This document shows positions 1-8,417 of a DNA stretch of 64,000 nucleotides, piece by piece. The notes below the pieces were generated by a model. The model was not told where the DNA came from and did not search any database. It saw only the letters and a program-made list of their open reading frames with translations. Numbering within the stretch: position 1 is the first letter of the stretch; each line of letters opens with the position of its first letter. The translations under genes were made by a program, and so were the position numbers. Origin of the DNA: an uncultured Lachnospiraceae bacterium (GTDB lineage: Bacteria; Bacillota; Clostridia; Lachnospirales; Lachnospiraceae); the NCBI GenBank assembly GCA_910584725.1, contig CAJUBE010000002.1:1-64000 (forward strand), read 5' to 3'.

Positions 1-30
1 GAAAACAATTTGTTGAAAATGTATCCTTGA
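1..30 (+). CDS. possible C-terminal tail of an upstream gene (partial)
   Basis: Frame 1 from the left edge is open for nine codons (E-N-N-L-L-K-M-Y-P) and stops with TGA at 28-30. This could be the last codons of a gene that begins outside the window and precedes the kinase-like gene at 71. Nine codons are far too few for any family call, and an open frame of this size is expected by chance. The remaining bases, 31-70, hold an AGAAGGG purine tract rather far from the ATG at 71 and no convincing promoter. Confidence 0.2.
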   Translation, partial: ENNLLKMYP

Positions 31-70
31 CGACATGCAAATAATTCAGTAGAAGGGAAATTTTTCAGAA

Positions 71-1219
71 ATGAGTCATAACACGCTAAAGTACTATCGA
101 ATTGCTGACATCTATATATCCGTTACCGGAAACGGGGCATATGTGGAGGCTCTTTGTAATTATTTCCGGACAGAAGAAGTCTCTGCCGCCTCAGAGCCCG
201 TATTACTGTCAGTCATCGTTGAAAATGATCCGAAATCGGTTGCCATTGAAGCGGATTATTATTCTCTATCCGGCAAGATATCGTTTAATAATACGTCATA
301 CTGCGTACAGGAGGCAGGATATATTTACAGTGTCTCTCATTTATTTGATAATGCCAAACCGGTCGTAATGCGGATATGCTGCACACGGAAGAAAAACATA
401 CATAATTGGCTTCGTACTTTGATCAGTCCACACAGCGTTGGATTAGGCCGCATCGAAGATAAATTTGTGGATTCCGTTATGAATTATGCCTGCTTTTTAT
501 ATATCTTCGCCGTCCTGCTATTGCGTCGGGACAAAATATTTGTGCACTGCGGAATTGTCGAAAAGGCAGATGCGGCATTTGTCATGTGCGGAACCGGTGG
601 ATGCGGAAAAACCAGTACACTTTTCAATATTCTTCAGAAGGGCGAGTACCGATATCTGGCTGAAGATTTTGGAATTCTCGGCAAAGATGGATACGCATAT
701 TATATGCCAAAAAAAATGGCAGTTTATCAGTCGGATGCGAAATATAAAAATCCGGATGTCTTAAAAGCGCTAAAAAAACTGCCGCTTACATACCGGCTTC
801 ACTGGAAACTTTTTGAACTGGTGAAACTGAATCCAAGGTACCGCTTTGTGCCGGAGGCTCTTTTCAGCGAAGCGCGTGTTGCCAAAAAGGCGCCTGTACA
901 CAAAATTGTTTACTTGTCCAGAGTCCGGCAGGATGCACCCATGAAAAGTTTAAGCATAAGTATAGATGAATTGTGTACCAAAATCAGACTGGCTTCCTTT
1001 CGAGAACTCCGACAGCTTAGTGAAATTCTGTTTAACATACGAGCTGTTGGAAATGCAGACACAAGAAAATGCTATCCAGAGCCGGCCAAGTTAGAAGAAG
1101 CCTATGAACAACTATTGAGGACCATACTTACAGACAAACCCATTGGCTTATTGGAAGTACCATTAAAAGCAGGTCCACGGGAGATTGCGAATTACATTAT
1201 AAGCGATGCGGTTGATTAA
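71..1219 (+). CDS. HprK/PEPCK-like P-loop protein
   Basis: A 382-residue cytoplasmic protein with a clear Walker A loop (GTGGCGKTS, residues 174-182) after a hydrophobic strand, followed about 15 residues later by an acidic LAEDF motif (196-200) in the place where HPr kinase-like proteins carry a Walker B/metal site. An N-terminal region of about 140 residues has no recognisable motif. HprK-like proteins of this build occur beside polysaccharide and peptide-modification genes, where their substrates are mostly unknown. The true HPr kinase signature K loop is not evident, so a regulatory HPr kinase is unlikely. Its last codons overlap the next gene by 14 bp, so the two are probably translated together. 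A phosphotransfer role on a small molecule or sugar is inference. Confidence 0.6.
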   Translation: MSHNTLKYYRIADIYISVTGNGAYVEALCNYFRTEEVSAASEPVLLSVIVENDPKSVAIEADYYSLSGKISFNNTSYCVQEAGYIYSVSHLFDNAKPVVMRICCTRKKNIHNWLRTLISPHSVGLGRIEDKFVDSVMNYACFLYIFAVLLLRRDKIFVHCGIVEKADAAFVMCGTGGCGKTSTLFNILQKGEYRYLAEDFGILGKDGYAYYMPKKMAVYQSDAKYKNPDVLKALKKLPLTYRLHWKLFELVKLNPRYRFVPEALFSEARVAKKAPVHKIVYLSRVRQDAPMKSLSISIDELCTKIRLASFRELRQLSEILFNIRAVGNADTRKCYPEPAKLEEAYEQLLRTILTDKPIGLLEVPLKAGPREIANYIISDAVD

Positions 1220-2186
1220 AAGGATTGCAAAAAGGATGAAGAGCACTAATTTTTCTGACACAAAGAAAATCCCGGCGAAATTGGCCGACGAGTTGAAAAA
1301 GAGGAACCTTAGCAATTACAAAATTATCAATATTAATCCGGCGAAGGGTCGATATAATCTTCTGGCTGTGGTCGAAGACAGAACGCCTTTATTCATTAAA
1401 TATAATGATCCCACTGGTGCTGGCTGGAATACCTTCTCAAAAGAGAAAGAAATTTATCACTTTATGGAAGGCGAAAAATTTATTCCCAAAGCCCTGCACA
1501 ATGAAGAAATTCTGGCAACAGTGTATATTAAGGGTAGCTGCACACTTCGGGAATGGCTTTTAGATAACGACGATCCTCAGATGTTTTCCTGCTTAATTAG
1601 GAATATCGTTAGGCAATATCAATTATTTCTGCGAAAATTGAATGACTATTCCGGGAAAGAGCTAAGAACACTTCATGCCGATAAGGAGCTGAATGTCTTT
1701 CTGGGGAAACTGCTGACAAGCGGACCATATGGCAGTAAAATTCATAAAATGGAAAAGATTCGCAACAAATGTTTTCACTATTTTCTAAGGAAAAAATATG
1801 CTTCGCGAATCAAATTAAGCGAAAACACCTGTGTCATTCACGGAGATTTTCACTTAAACAATATTTTAGTTGCCGAAGGAAAAACCTATGTAATAGATCT
1901 CGAAAATATAATTCGCGGAAATGCGGCAATAGAACTCGCCTACTGGTATGTACAGGTATGGGTTCTAGTTTGTAATAACAAAAATCTGCTTCCTATTCTG
2001 GAAGAAGAAGTCAAAAGTATCTTTGATATGGAGCTGTTTGATGAAAAGGAATTTCGAATGACAGTCCGGCTATATCAACTGGCAATCCTGTTAAACCGGC
2101 GATTTCACAGACACGAAAAGAGGGCCGGATCGAAAACTATTATAAGCAAATGGCTCGAATTAAACTCTCCTGCCGCATTCTATTAA
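1206..2186 (+). CDS. aminoglycoside/choline-kinase-like phosphotransferase
   Basis: A 326-residue protein of the APH/choline kinase fold. The catalytic loop reads HGDFHLNN (residues 212-219), followed by the metal-binding segment VIDLEN (229-234), with a candidate ATP-binding lysine in LFIKY near residue 65. These are the diagnostic small-molecule kinase motifs. It overlaps the preceding P-loop gene by 14 bp, and an alternative ATG at 1236 preceded by AAAAGG-like sequence is also possible. Beside glycan genes such kinases may phosphorylate sugars, choline-like head groups or lipid acceptors; the substrate cannot be read from sequence. Together with the upstream gene it forms a two-gene plus-strand operon ended by the terminator at 2186-2241. 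Confidence 0.7.
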   Translation: MRLIKRIAKRMKSTNFSDTKKIPAKLADELKKRNLSNYKIININPAKGRYNLLAVVEDRTPLFIKYNDPTGAGWNTFSKEKEIYHFMEGEKFIPKALHNEEILATVYIKGSCTLREWLLDNDDPQMFSCLIRNIVRQYQLFLRKLNDYSGKELRTLHADKELNVFLGKLLTSGPYGSKIHKMEKIRNKCFHYFLRKKYASRIKLSENTCVIHGDFHLNNILVAEGKTYVIDLENIIRGNAAIELAYWYVQVWVLVCNNKNLLPILEEEVKSIFDMELFDEKEFRMTVRLYQLAILLNRRFHRHEKRAGSKTIISKWLELNSPAAFY

Positions 2187-2241
2187 GACTCGGTTGACAG
2201 CATCTACATATATTCAGGCACCGTCAACCGAGTCTTTTTTT
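2186..2241 (+). terminator. rho-independent terminator of the two-gene plus-strand operon
   Basis: A 13-bp perfect stem (arms 2186-2198 and 2223-2235) with a 24-nt loop is followed by seven T residues (2235-2241). The left arm starts at the last base of the kinase stop codon. The right arm lies inside the 3' end of the convergent minus-strand glycosyltransferase gene and encodes part of its last residues, while that gene's stop codon sits in the loop. In the minus direction the stem is followed by only two U residues, so termination of the long minus-strand operon here would be weaker. Confidence 0.9.
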
Positions 2242-3182
2242 GCATATATACCGCACACCTCTTTCACAACAAATTGAGGTGAGTTGTTGATACATATATA
2301 GATACGCCCGATATATTCTCCCATCAGTCCCATATTCACTAAAATCAATCCGCCTATTACTAGCACAATGCAGGTCAACGAGCTCCAGCCATATGGAATA
2401 ATCGCTTCCAGCTCCGGTATGAATAATTTTCTTACGATTATTATAATCGCATACGCGAACCCAAGAAACGCAATAAAGAATCCGATGTAGGTACTGATTT
2501 CAAGCGGTTTCACCGAAAATGCCGTAAAACCGTTTAGCCACAGTGAAACCAGCTTTTTCAGATTATAGCCTGATTTCCCGTCCAACCTGTCGCTGTGCCG
2601 CACTGTAACATAGCCGATATTTCGGGTAGTTCTTAGAACCAGTCCGCCCAAATAAGGATAACAGTTTTTATACCTTATCATCTCGTCAATAATAAACTTA
2701 CGTGCTACAAAAAAACTGCCTGTATAATATCCCCGCACATCAAACATGTGATCGGACATACGTCTTGCAAAATCAGAGCCCCACCGTCTGAACATATTCT
2801 GATGCATCTCATCATACTTCGCGTAGACAACATCATATCCCTTTTCCAGTTCACGTATCAACTCAGGAACTTCGCCTGCCGGAGTCTGCCCGTCATCATC
2901 CAGCGAAACCACATAGTCTCCCGTACAATAATGATAACCCGCCAAAACTGCACTGTGCTGCCCGAAATTTCTTGCCAGATTCACGCCCAGAATATGCTGA
3001 TCCTGTGCCGCATATTCTTTGATGACATCCCAAACATCATCTGGAGAACCATCGTTTACGAGAATAACCTCATAATCGTACTTTGCTTCCTTTTTGATCA
3101 TTTCCCTAATTTCTTCAATCACGCTTCCCACCGTTTTTTGTGATCTATAACAGGGAATTACAAACGATAATTTCTTTTCCAT
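2214..3182 (-). CDS. GtrB/ArnC-like family 2 glycosyltransferase with C-terminal membrane anchors
   Basis: A 322-residue GT2 enzyme: a GT-A domain beginning with LSFVIPCYRS, VNDGS near residue 43, the nucleotide/metal motif DDDG at 95-98, then two hydrophobic segments in the C-terminal third (about 233-255 and 270-295). This is the layout of polyprenyl-phosphate glycosyltransferases (GtrB, ArnC, DPM1), which charge undecaprenyl phosphate with one sugar on the cytoplasmic face. It is the last gene of the long minus-strand series. It is clearly paralogous to the gene ending at 7445 (both have NLARNFGQ- and DGKSGY-type motifs), suggesting two different lipid-linked sugars. Its 3' end is shared with the terminator of the convergent operon. 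Confidence 0.85.
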   Translation of the reverse strand: MEKKLSFVIPCYRSQKTVGSVIEEIREMIKKEAKYDYEVILVNDGSPDDVWDVIKEYAAQDQHILGVNLARNFGQHSAVLAGYHYCTGDYVVSLDDDGQTPAGEVPELIRELEKGYDVVYAKYDEMHQNMFRRWGSDFARRMSDHMFDVRGYYTGSFFVARKFIIDEMIRYKNCYPYLGGLVLRTTRNIGYVTVRHSDRLDGKSGYNLKKLVSLWLNGFTAFSVKPLEISTYIGFFIAFLGFAYAIIIIVRKLFIPELEAIIPYGWSSLTCIVLVIGGLILVNMGLMGEYIGRIYICINNSPQFVVKEVCGIYAKKDSVDGA

Positions 3183-3203
3183 TCGGCTATCACCTCGTAC
3201 TGT

Positions 3204-3881
3204 CTACAAAAAATCCGTTGGTTTTTTATTCTCTAAAATAATACTTCGTTCCGGGACAACTACGTTTTCATCCGACAAATCATGCTGTACATAAGCATTC
3301 GCCCCAATCAGATTTCCATTTCCGACTGTAATCTTATCTTTTGTCGTCGCATTATTGCCAAAAAAATTTTCATTTGATACAGTAACATGACCGGCTACTG
3401 ACGCTGAAATGGCAAAATAATTAAAGTCTCCGACTTTTGTATGATGCGCAATCATAGCCTTTGGATAAACAATATTTCCGTTTCCGATCTCAGCGTACAT
3501 TCCGATATACGCCTGCTCAAAAATCAGATTACCTTCTCCCAGTTTATCCGTCTCCACGCAGGCCGTCTTATGTATATAATTTTCTATGCGGTAACCGCTG
3601 TTTTTTATCTCCGCAAATTTTTCCCTGCGCGCGGCATTCATTTTCGTATATCCGATACATAGATAGATGCCGATTTCTTTTTTATCTGAGTAACCTTTCA
3701 ATACATCAAAAGAAATAATCGGTATCTTTACCGTTTCACCATGAATTTCAAACATTTTATATTGCTGCTCTGCTATATATTGCCTGTCTACGGTAAATCC
3801 TTCTATCTTTCTCCCTTCTTCCTCCAGAAGATAGAAAAGATTTTCCGCCAAATCTGTCGTTCCATAGATATAATAGCGCAT
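3204..3881 (-). CDS. NeuD/PglD-like sugar acyltransferase (left-handed beta-helix)
   Basis: A 225-residue protein with an N-terminal Rossmann-like part (RYYIYGTTDLAENL, then a conserved IG-Y segment) and a C-terminal series of hexapeptide repeats (about residues 115-210, rich in G-N-x-[VIL] turns). A histidine pair in AHHTKVGDF fits the catalytic position of PglD/NeuD acetyltransferases. These enzymes use acetyl-CoA to N- or O-acetylate nucleotide sugars. It sits 5 bp from an ATP-grasp gene, so it may act on the same sugar or install an acyl group together with it. The acyl donor and acceptor are unknown. Confidence 0.75.
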   Translation of the reverse strand: MRYYIYGTTDLAENLFYLLEEEGRKIEGFTVDRQYIAEQQYKMFEIHGETVKIPIISFDVLKGYSDKKEIGIYLCIGYTKMNAARREKFAEIKNSGYRIENYIHKTACVETDKLGEGNLIFEQAYIGMYAEIGNGNIVYPKAMIAHHTKVGDFNYFAISASVAGHVTVSNENFFGNNATTKDKITVGNGNLIGANAYVQHDLSDENVVVPERSIILENKKPTDFL

Positions 3882-3886
3882 ACACC

Positions 3887-4828
3887 TTACTCCATAATTA
3901 CAAACTTTTCAGTCAATTCTCTGATTCCAATTGCTCTTTTATACTTGTTCTCATATACATGATCCGCTTTGCCGTCCAGCAGATCCAGCCACCATATGAC
4001 AATATTGTGTCCAAGCATATACTGAAAATATACAGAGCCGGAAATTCTGGCGTTAATTTCAAAAATATAATTCTTATGTTCATGCTTTCTTAGTTGAATA
4101 TTGATGTATCCCCGCAATTCCATATAATCTGCTATCTTTTCTGCAATCTCGCGTATTCCCTCATCCTCCACAAGCTCCACAAACGAGGTATACCCGTGCT
4201 TTAACTTTCTTCTAAATATAATTGTCGAGGTATTCTTGCCATCTGCAAAGACTCCCACGGTATATTCTTCCGCATCCTCATCAATATACTCCTGAATAAC
4301 GATATCCCGAAAATCTACTTTAAGCTCATGAATCTCTCTGAAAGTCTTTACCTTCTGTAAAAGTTTAGAACCGCAGGAATTTCTCAACTTGACAATATAA
4401 GTTTTTCCGTCCTCCACAAATTCTTCATACAAATAAGTTTTAGGCGCATTAACCTTTCCCCCTATTTTTTCCAACATCTGAACCGTATCAAACTTGTCCT
4501 GGAATATCTCTATCATATCAGGAGTATTAACCATTACTTTAATGTCGTTTTCCGCAAAAAGGGGCAAATTTTGAGAGATTACTTTTATTTCCACCTCGTT
4601 TACGGGAATCAAGTGTGTAATCTGATACTCTCTGCATTTGTCCAGCAAATTTTCGATGTATACCGGGTCGATCGCCGGAAGACTCTTCCAATAAGTAATA
4701 ACCCTATCCATACCTACCGGATAATCATAGATATCGCAGCCGTATACCATATCCTCCGTTTCCTGTAAAATTTTGAGAATACCGTTTGCGACATCACCGC
4801 TGATTGCGGTCACCAAAATCCTTCTCAT
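3887..4828 (-). CDS. ATP-grasp ligase, carbamoyl-phosphate-synthase-large-chain-like
   Basis: A 313-residue single ATP-grasp protein. The start resembles a Rossmann-type pre-ATP-grasp domain (RRILVTAISGDVA), followed by a lysine-bearing strand (TYIVKLRNSCGSK) and the metal-ligand strand IFEINARISGS near residue 265, typical of carboxylate-amine or carboxylate-thiol ligases. The family forms acyl-phosphate intermediates and joins them to an amine. The ATG overlaps the stop of the metallophosphoesterase gene (ATGA), so they are translationally coupled. Among sugar tailoring genes it may attach an amino acid or other carboxylic acid to an amino sugar, but the substrate is not visible. Confidence 0.7.
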   Translation of the reverse strand: MRRILVTAISGDVANGILKILQETEDMVYGCDIYDYPVGMDRVITYWKSLPAIDPVYIENLLDKCREYQITHLIPVNEVEIKVISQNLPLFAENDIKVMVNTPDMIEIFQDKFDTVQMLEKIGGKVNAPKTYLYEEFVEDGKTYIVKLRNSCGSKLLQKVKTFREIHELKVDFRDIVIQEYIDEDAEEYTVGVFADGKNTSTIIFRRKLKHGYTSFVELVEDEGIREIAEKIADYMELRGYINIQLRKHEHKNYIFEINARISGSVYFQYMLGHNIVIWWLDLLDGKADHVYENKYKRAIGIRELTEKFVIME

Positions 4829-5535
4829 ATAAAGTCTTCCTTCCTGCGCTCCAGAACGCCTTTAAGTTTCTTTAACCCCGCGTCATACTGATCGATCTGT
4901 CTGTAAAGCTCTGCTGTGTCTAGGGGAATCCTCTCAAACTGAACTTTTTTTCCAACCGTATCAACCATAGCATAGCCAAATCCATTGCCATCCCTCGGTT
5001 GTCCAAGCGACCCCGGATTGACAATCAGGGTATCCCCGACAAAGCGTTCCATTCTGCAATGTGTATGTCCCAAAATAACAATATCATACTTCTGATATAT
5101 CTGCGGATCTTTAATCGCATCTTTCGGATACAATCTTCCCTCCAGGGAATCCTGCGGTGTCCCGTGAAAAATACCTATTCTGCAATCAGCATCGACAATA
5201 ATACGCTCTGACTGACACGCTGCGATTCTGTCACACTCCTGCTTCGTAAATCTGCTTCTCACATCCGCATAAGAGTGCCCGTAATTCTTCACATAATCCG
5301 CTTCTTCTTCCGCTCCGTAAAACAGGCGCTGAAAATAGGCATCATGGTTACCTTTCAGCCAAATCAGATTGTCTGTCTGCGCCAGCCTCTGTATAATCTC
5401 ATGCTGGTTATAATAATAGCCAAAAATATCGCCGCAAAAAACCAGATGATCGTATTCTTCCTGTCGAACGCGCTTCATAAAAGCGTCCAAAGCATAGGAA
5501 TTGCCATGTAAATCAGAAAAAACGAGTAAACGCAC
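4825..5535 (-). CDS. calcineurin-like metallophosphoesterase (YfcE/MJ0936 type)
   Basis: All metallophosphoesterase motifs are present in order: SDLHGN near the N terminus, CGDIFGYY, WLKGNHD, then ILGHTHC and a late NPGS. They bind two metal ions and hydrolyse phosphomonoesters or diesters. I chose the GTG at 5535 because a strong AGAGGGGAG site lies just upstream and the frame from there starts directly with the VRLLVFSDLHGN strand; an ATG further upstream (5571) would overlap the preceding gene. About 236 residues. A phosphoesterase inside a glycan tailoring block could remove a phosphate from a sugar intermediate or recycle a lipid phosphate; neither is demonstrated. Confidence 0.8.
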   Translation of the reverse strand: MRLLVFSDLHGNSYALDAFMKRVRQEEYDHLVFCGDIFGYYYNQHEIIQRLAQTDNLIWLKGNHDAYFQRLFYGAEEEADYVKNYGHSYADVRSRFTKQECDRIAACQSERIIVDADCRIGIFHGTPQDSLEGRLYPKDAIKDPQIYQKYDIVILGHTHCRMERFVGDTLIVNPGSLGQPRDGNGFGYAMVDTVGKKVQFERIPLDTAELYRQIDQYDAGLKKLKGVLERRKEDFI

Positions 5536-5549
5536 AGGCTGCTCCCCTC

Positions 5550-6434
5550 TTACTCTTCCCCGTAAATCCAATCTATTGTATCATCCAGCATATAGCGGGG
5601 CTCATATCCCAATACCGCCTTTGCCTTTTCCCCTGATATTTCCCAGCGCTCCGCCTCCGCCGCGTCTTCTACACCGGCAAAGCGGATCTGTACGCCAGCT
5701 TTTGTGCGGGCGATACATTTTTCGGCAAGTTGCAGGTTGGAGATGCTCTCCCCGCCAATCAGGAACACACCCTCCGTATCCCTGACAAGCGACAGGCCGA
5801 CCGCTTCCGCGACATCCCGCACATCCACATAATTCTGCACCCGTCCTCCTGCTCCGTAAAGCAGAATATCCTGTCCCTTACGGCATTGCTCCAGCATACG
5901 GTACAAAAAGATATTGTGCCGCATTCCTCTTCCAATCGGAGATGGAATGCGAAGCATCACCTTTTTCATTTCCAGCGCACCGACGTTCTTCACGATTTCC
6001 TCGCCCGTCAGCTTCGTAATATGATACAGCGTTTCCGGATGCGTGGGGTGTTCTTCAGTGATCGGTACATCGACCGGTTTCCCGATAACTGGCACACTGG
6101 ACAGATAGATAAATTTATCCGCACCCAGTTGGTTCGCCAATTCCACCACCTGATATGTTCCCAAACAATTCGCTGTGATAGTTCCCCCGTCTCCGGGTAC
6201 GCGAATATCCGCTGCCAGATGGATCACCACCTGACATTGCCCAATTACCCGTAATATCTTATTAACAAAGTCCTCATCACAGATATCCGCCTCGATAATC
6301 GTAAGCCGTTCCGACCGCATATCCAACTTTTTCGAGTTTGTCATCGCTATGACATCATACTCCTGCGCCAGCAAATGCTCCGTCACATAGGCGCCGATAA
6401 ACCCTGCCGCACCGGTGACCAGAATTTTACTCAT
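5550..6434 (-). CDS. NAD-dependent epimerase/dehydratase (extended SDR)
   Basis: A 294-residue extended short-chain dehydrogenase. The N-terminal nucleotide-binding motif is TGAAGFIG (7-14), a DICD segment follows strand 3, IHLAAD marks strand 4, and the catalytic pair is in LYHITK. These enzymes epimerise, dehydrate or reduce the sugar of nucleotide sugars. The product cannot be predicted: it is not the LegB type seen at 31030. The ATG overlaps the stop of the upstream radical SAM gene by ATGA, indicating coupled synthesis in a radical SAM, SDR, phosphoesterase, ATP-grasp, acyltransferase string. Confidence 0.75.
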   Translation of the reverse strand: MSKILVTGAAGFIGAYVTEHLLAQEYDVIAMTNSKKLDMRSERLTIIEADICDEDFVNKILRVIGQCQVVIHLAADIRVPGDGGTITANCLGTYQVVELANQLGADKFIYLSSVPVIGKPVDVPITEEHPTHPETLYHITKLTGEEIVKNVGALEMKKVMLRIPSPIGRGMRHNIFLYRMLEQCRKGQDILLYGAGGRVQNYVDVRDVAEAVGLSLVRDTEGVFLIGGESISNLQLAEKCIARTKAGVQIRFAGVEDAAEAERWEISGEKAKAVLGYEPRYMLDDTIDWIYGEE

Positions 6435-7399
6435 CCGTTTTCTCCAAGCATCTGTTCTCTCTCCTCGTAGTTCTTACCCACCTCATTGCCATTCTCATCA
6501 AAACGTTTTTCACCAATAATCTCCCAATCTGTACATTTCTGACAAATTGTGGGAAGCTCATCAAAGCGGTGCTCCATATGCTTTTTCACAAATGCCTCGT
6601 TTCTCTTCTGCCAGATTTCTTTGATCGTGTTTATATTCACATCGCCGCACTCATAATCCGCATTCACATCCATTACGCACAGTGCCGCTTTTCCATCCCA
6701 TGTAATCGGCAGGATGCCCACCGCATTGCCGCACGCAATCCTCGGATCCGTCTTCTCAGGCGCTATTTCCTCACACTGTCCCGCCCATGAAATCAATCTA
6801 CGAGTCGTTGTCCACGCCCCTCGTTTTCTCCAATACTGAATAATCTGATCAATCTCATGTTCATTCTCTTCCATCTCCATTACTTTTATCTCTATGATCG
6901 GTTCTTTCAATCCGCGCTCCTGCTTACGTTTTAAAATACGCTCAATATTGGCATAGGTAACATCCCTGTTCGCATTCACCCGGATTTTTTCGTATACTTC
7001 CTTTGAAAAACCGTCACAATCAATACTGATAAAACTGATTCCGGAATCCAACAGCATCTCTGCCATTTCTTCATCCAAAAGCGTTCCGTTTGTGTTCAGG
7101 CTGATATTTTTTAGTCCTTTTTTTACCGCATAATCGATCATGTAGAAAAGCTTGAATTTCTGTAATAAAGGTTCTCCATAAAAATCAAGCCATATTCTTG
7201 TATATGGATTTTCCCGGGCAATCTCGTCTATTATTTTTTTATACAGCAAAATGTTCATCTGCCCTTTCGGTCTGGTCAGCTTATTGTTCGCACAGGTAGT
7301 ACAGTTTAAGTTGCAGTAATTCCCCGGCTCAATAATGACATTTAACGGAAATTCCGATATCCTAAATTTCTTTTCTACTTCACTGATCTTTTCGTACAT
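6431..7399 (-). CDS. radical SAM/SPASM enzyme
   Basis: A 322-residue radical SAM protein with the cluster motif CNLNCTTC (Cys29, Cys33, Cys36), the GEPLLQKF segment after it, and a C-terminal cysteine-rich SPASM-like region (CGN, ALCVMD, ECGD, CQKCTDW) able to hold an auxiliary iron-sulfur cluster. Such enzymes act on peptides, sugars or tRNA-like substrates by 5'-deoxyadenosyl radical chemistry. No precursor peptide was recognised next to it. The coupled SDR suggests that it could act on a nucleotide sugar or glycan, for example as a dehydrogenase or epimerase, but this is inference. Confidence 0.8.
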   Translation of the reverse strand: MYEKISEVEKKFRISEFPLNVIIEPGNYCNLNCTTCANNKLTRPKGQMNILLYKKIIDEIARENPYTRIWLDFYGEPLLQKFKLFYMIDYAVKKGLKNISLNTNGTLLDEEMAEMLLDSGISFISIDCDGFSKEVYEKIRVNANRDVTYANIERILKRKQERGLKEPIIEIKVMEMEENEHEIDQIIQYWRKRGAWTTTRRLISWAGQCEEIAPEKTDPRIACGNAVGILPITWDGKAALCVMDVNADYECGDVNINTIKEIWQKRNEAFVKKHMEHRFDELPTICQKCTDWEIIGEKRFDENGNEVGKNYEEREQMLGENG

Positions 7400-7444
7400 A
7401 TCCCTTTTCTCTCCTTTTTCCGAAAACCCGGCCTTTTTTCACGC

Positions 7445-8407
7445 TCACTTATCTTCCATGTCTGATTCTACATTCAGCCTTTCTTTGACTACATATTGTG
7501 GCAGATGATTTAAATTCATAAAAATCCTGCCAACATACTCCCCCAATAATCCCAGCATAATCATAATCATCCCGCAGCAGAACAACATAACAGCTATCAA
7601 AGACGTATAGCCTGCCGCCACAGCCGGATTTAACAGCTTATGAATAATCGTGTAGATACCCCAGATAAAGCCGAGAACCGCCATACCAACTCCGACAATG
7701 CTGGCAATCCTCAGCGGAACCACGGAAAAGCCGGTAAATCCCTCCATCCACAGGCGAAGCAGCTTCGTTATCGTATAGCCGCTCTTCCCATAAATACGTT
7801 CGTGATGTTCTACCTCGATATCCGCTATATTTTTTGTAATCTGCATAAAATATCCGAATGTGTACGGCGACGGATTTGTATAATCTCTCAGCTTGTCCAC
7901 CACAAACCTTCTTGTGACAAAAAAACTGCTGGTATGCACATCCTTCGGCGTTCCCATGACCCAGTCCGTCATCTTGCGATTGATATTACTTCCCCAAACC
8001 CGGAATCCGCTTTCCTTTTTATGGCGGAAATACGCATAAACAATATCATACCCTGTTTTCAATTTATCAATCATCCGCAGGATATCTTGTGCCTTGTGCT
8101 GTCCGTCGTCATCCATAAATACCACATACTCACCTGTTACATGTCCCAAGGCTGCCATTCGGGCAGACTGCTGCCCGAAATTTCTCGCAAGGGACAGACC
8201 GATTACATTCTCATGACATGCACAAATTTCCGTGATCACGCTCCAGACATTATCCTTTGAATAGTCATTGACCAAAATAATCTGACATTGATAACTCTTC
8301 TCCAGTATATCCAACACATTGTCCACAACAGCTTTAATTGATTTTTCAGAATTATAACATGGAATTACGACTGATACTTTCTCTGTTACCCCAACATTCT
8401 CCTTCAT
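7445..8407 (-). CDS. GtrB/ArnC-like polyprenyl-phosphate glycosyltransferase
   Basis: A 320-residue GT2: VSVVIPCYNS, VNDYS, DDDG (99-102), then the membrane-associated region with two hydrophobic segments (about 220-245 and 258-285). I chose the ATG at 8407: it follows the stop of the upstream gene and has a GGGGGTGAT-like site, whereas the longer frame from 8458 would overlap that gene. The two upstream genes are small four-helix transporters and the next is a large GT-C-like membrane protein. This is the classic composition of a three-part lipid-sugar glycosylation system (cytoplasmic charging, flipping, external transfer). Confidence 0.85.
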   Translation of the reverse strand: MKENVGVTEKVSVVIPCYNSEKSIKAVVDNVLDILEKSYQCQIILVNDYSKDNVWSVITEICACHENVIGLSLARNFGQQSARMAALGHVTGEYVVFMDDDGQHKAQDILRMIDKLKTGYDIVYAYFRHKKESGFRVWGSNINRKMTDWVMGTPKDVHTSSFFVTRRFVVDKLRDYTNPSPYTFGYFMQITKNIADIEVEHHERIYGKSGYTITKLLRLWMEGFTGFSVVPLRIASIVGVGMAVLGFIWGIYTIIHKLLNPAVAAGYTSLIAVMLFCCGMIMIMLGLLGEYVGRIFMNLNHLPQYVVKERLNVESDMEDK

Positions 8408-8417
8408 ACGCCTACCA

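Noticed and set aside
24..57. possible promoter TTGACG-N17-TAGAAG before the P-loop gene
   Set aside because: The -10 box is weak and would put the start only a few bases before the ATG at 71; the left flank is not visible, so I do not call it.
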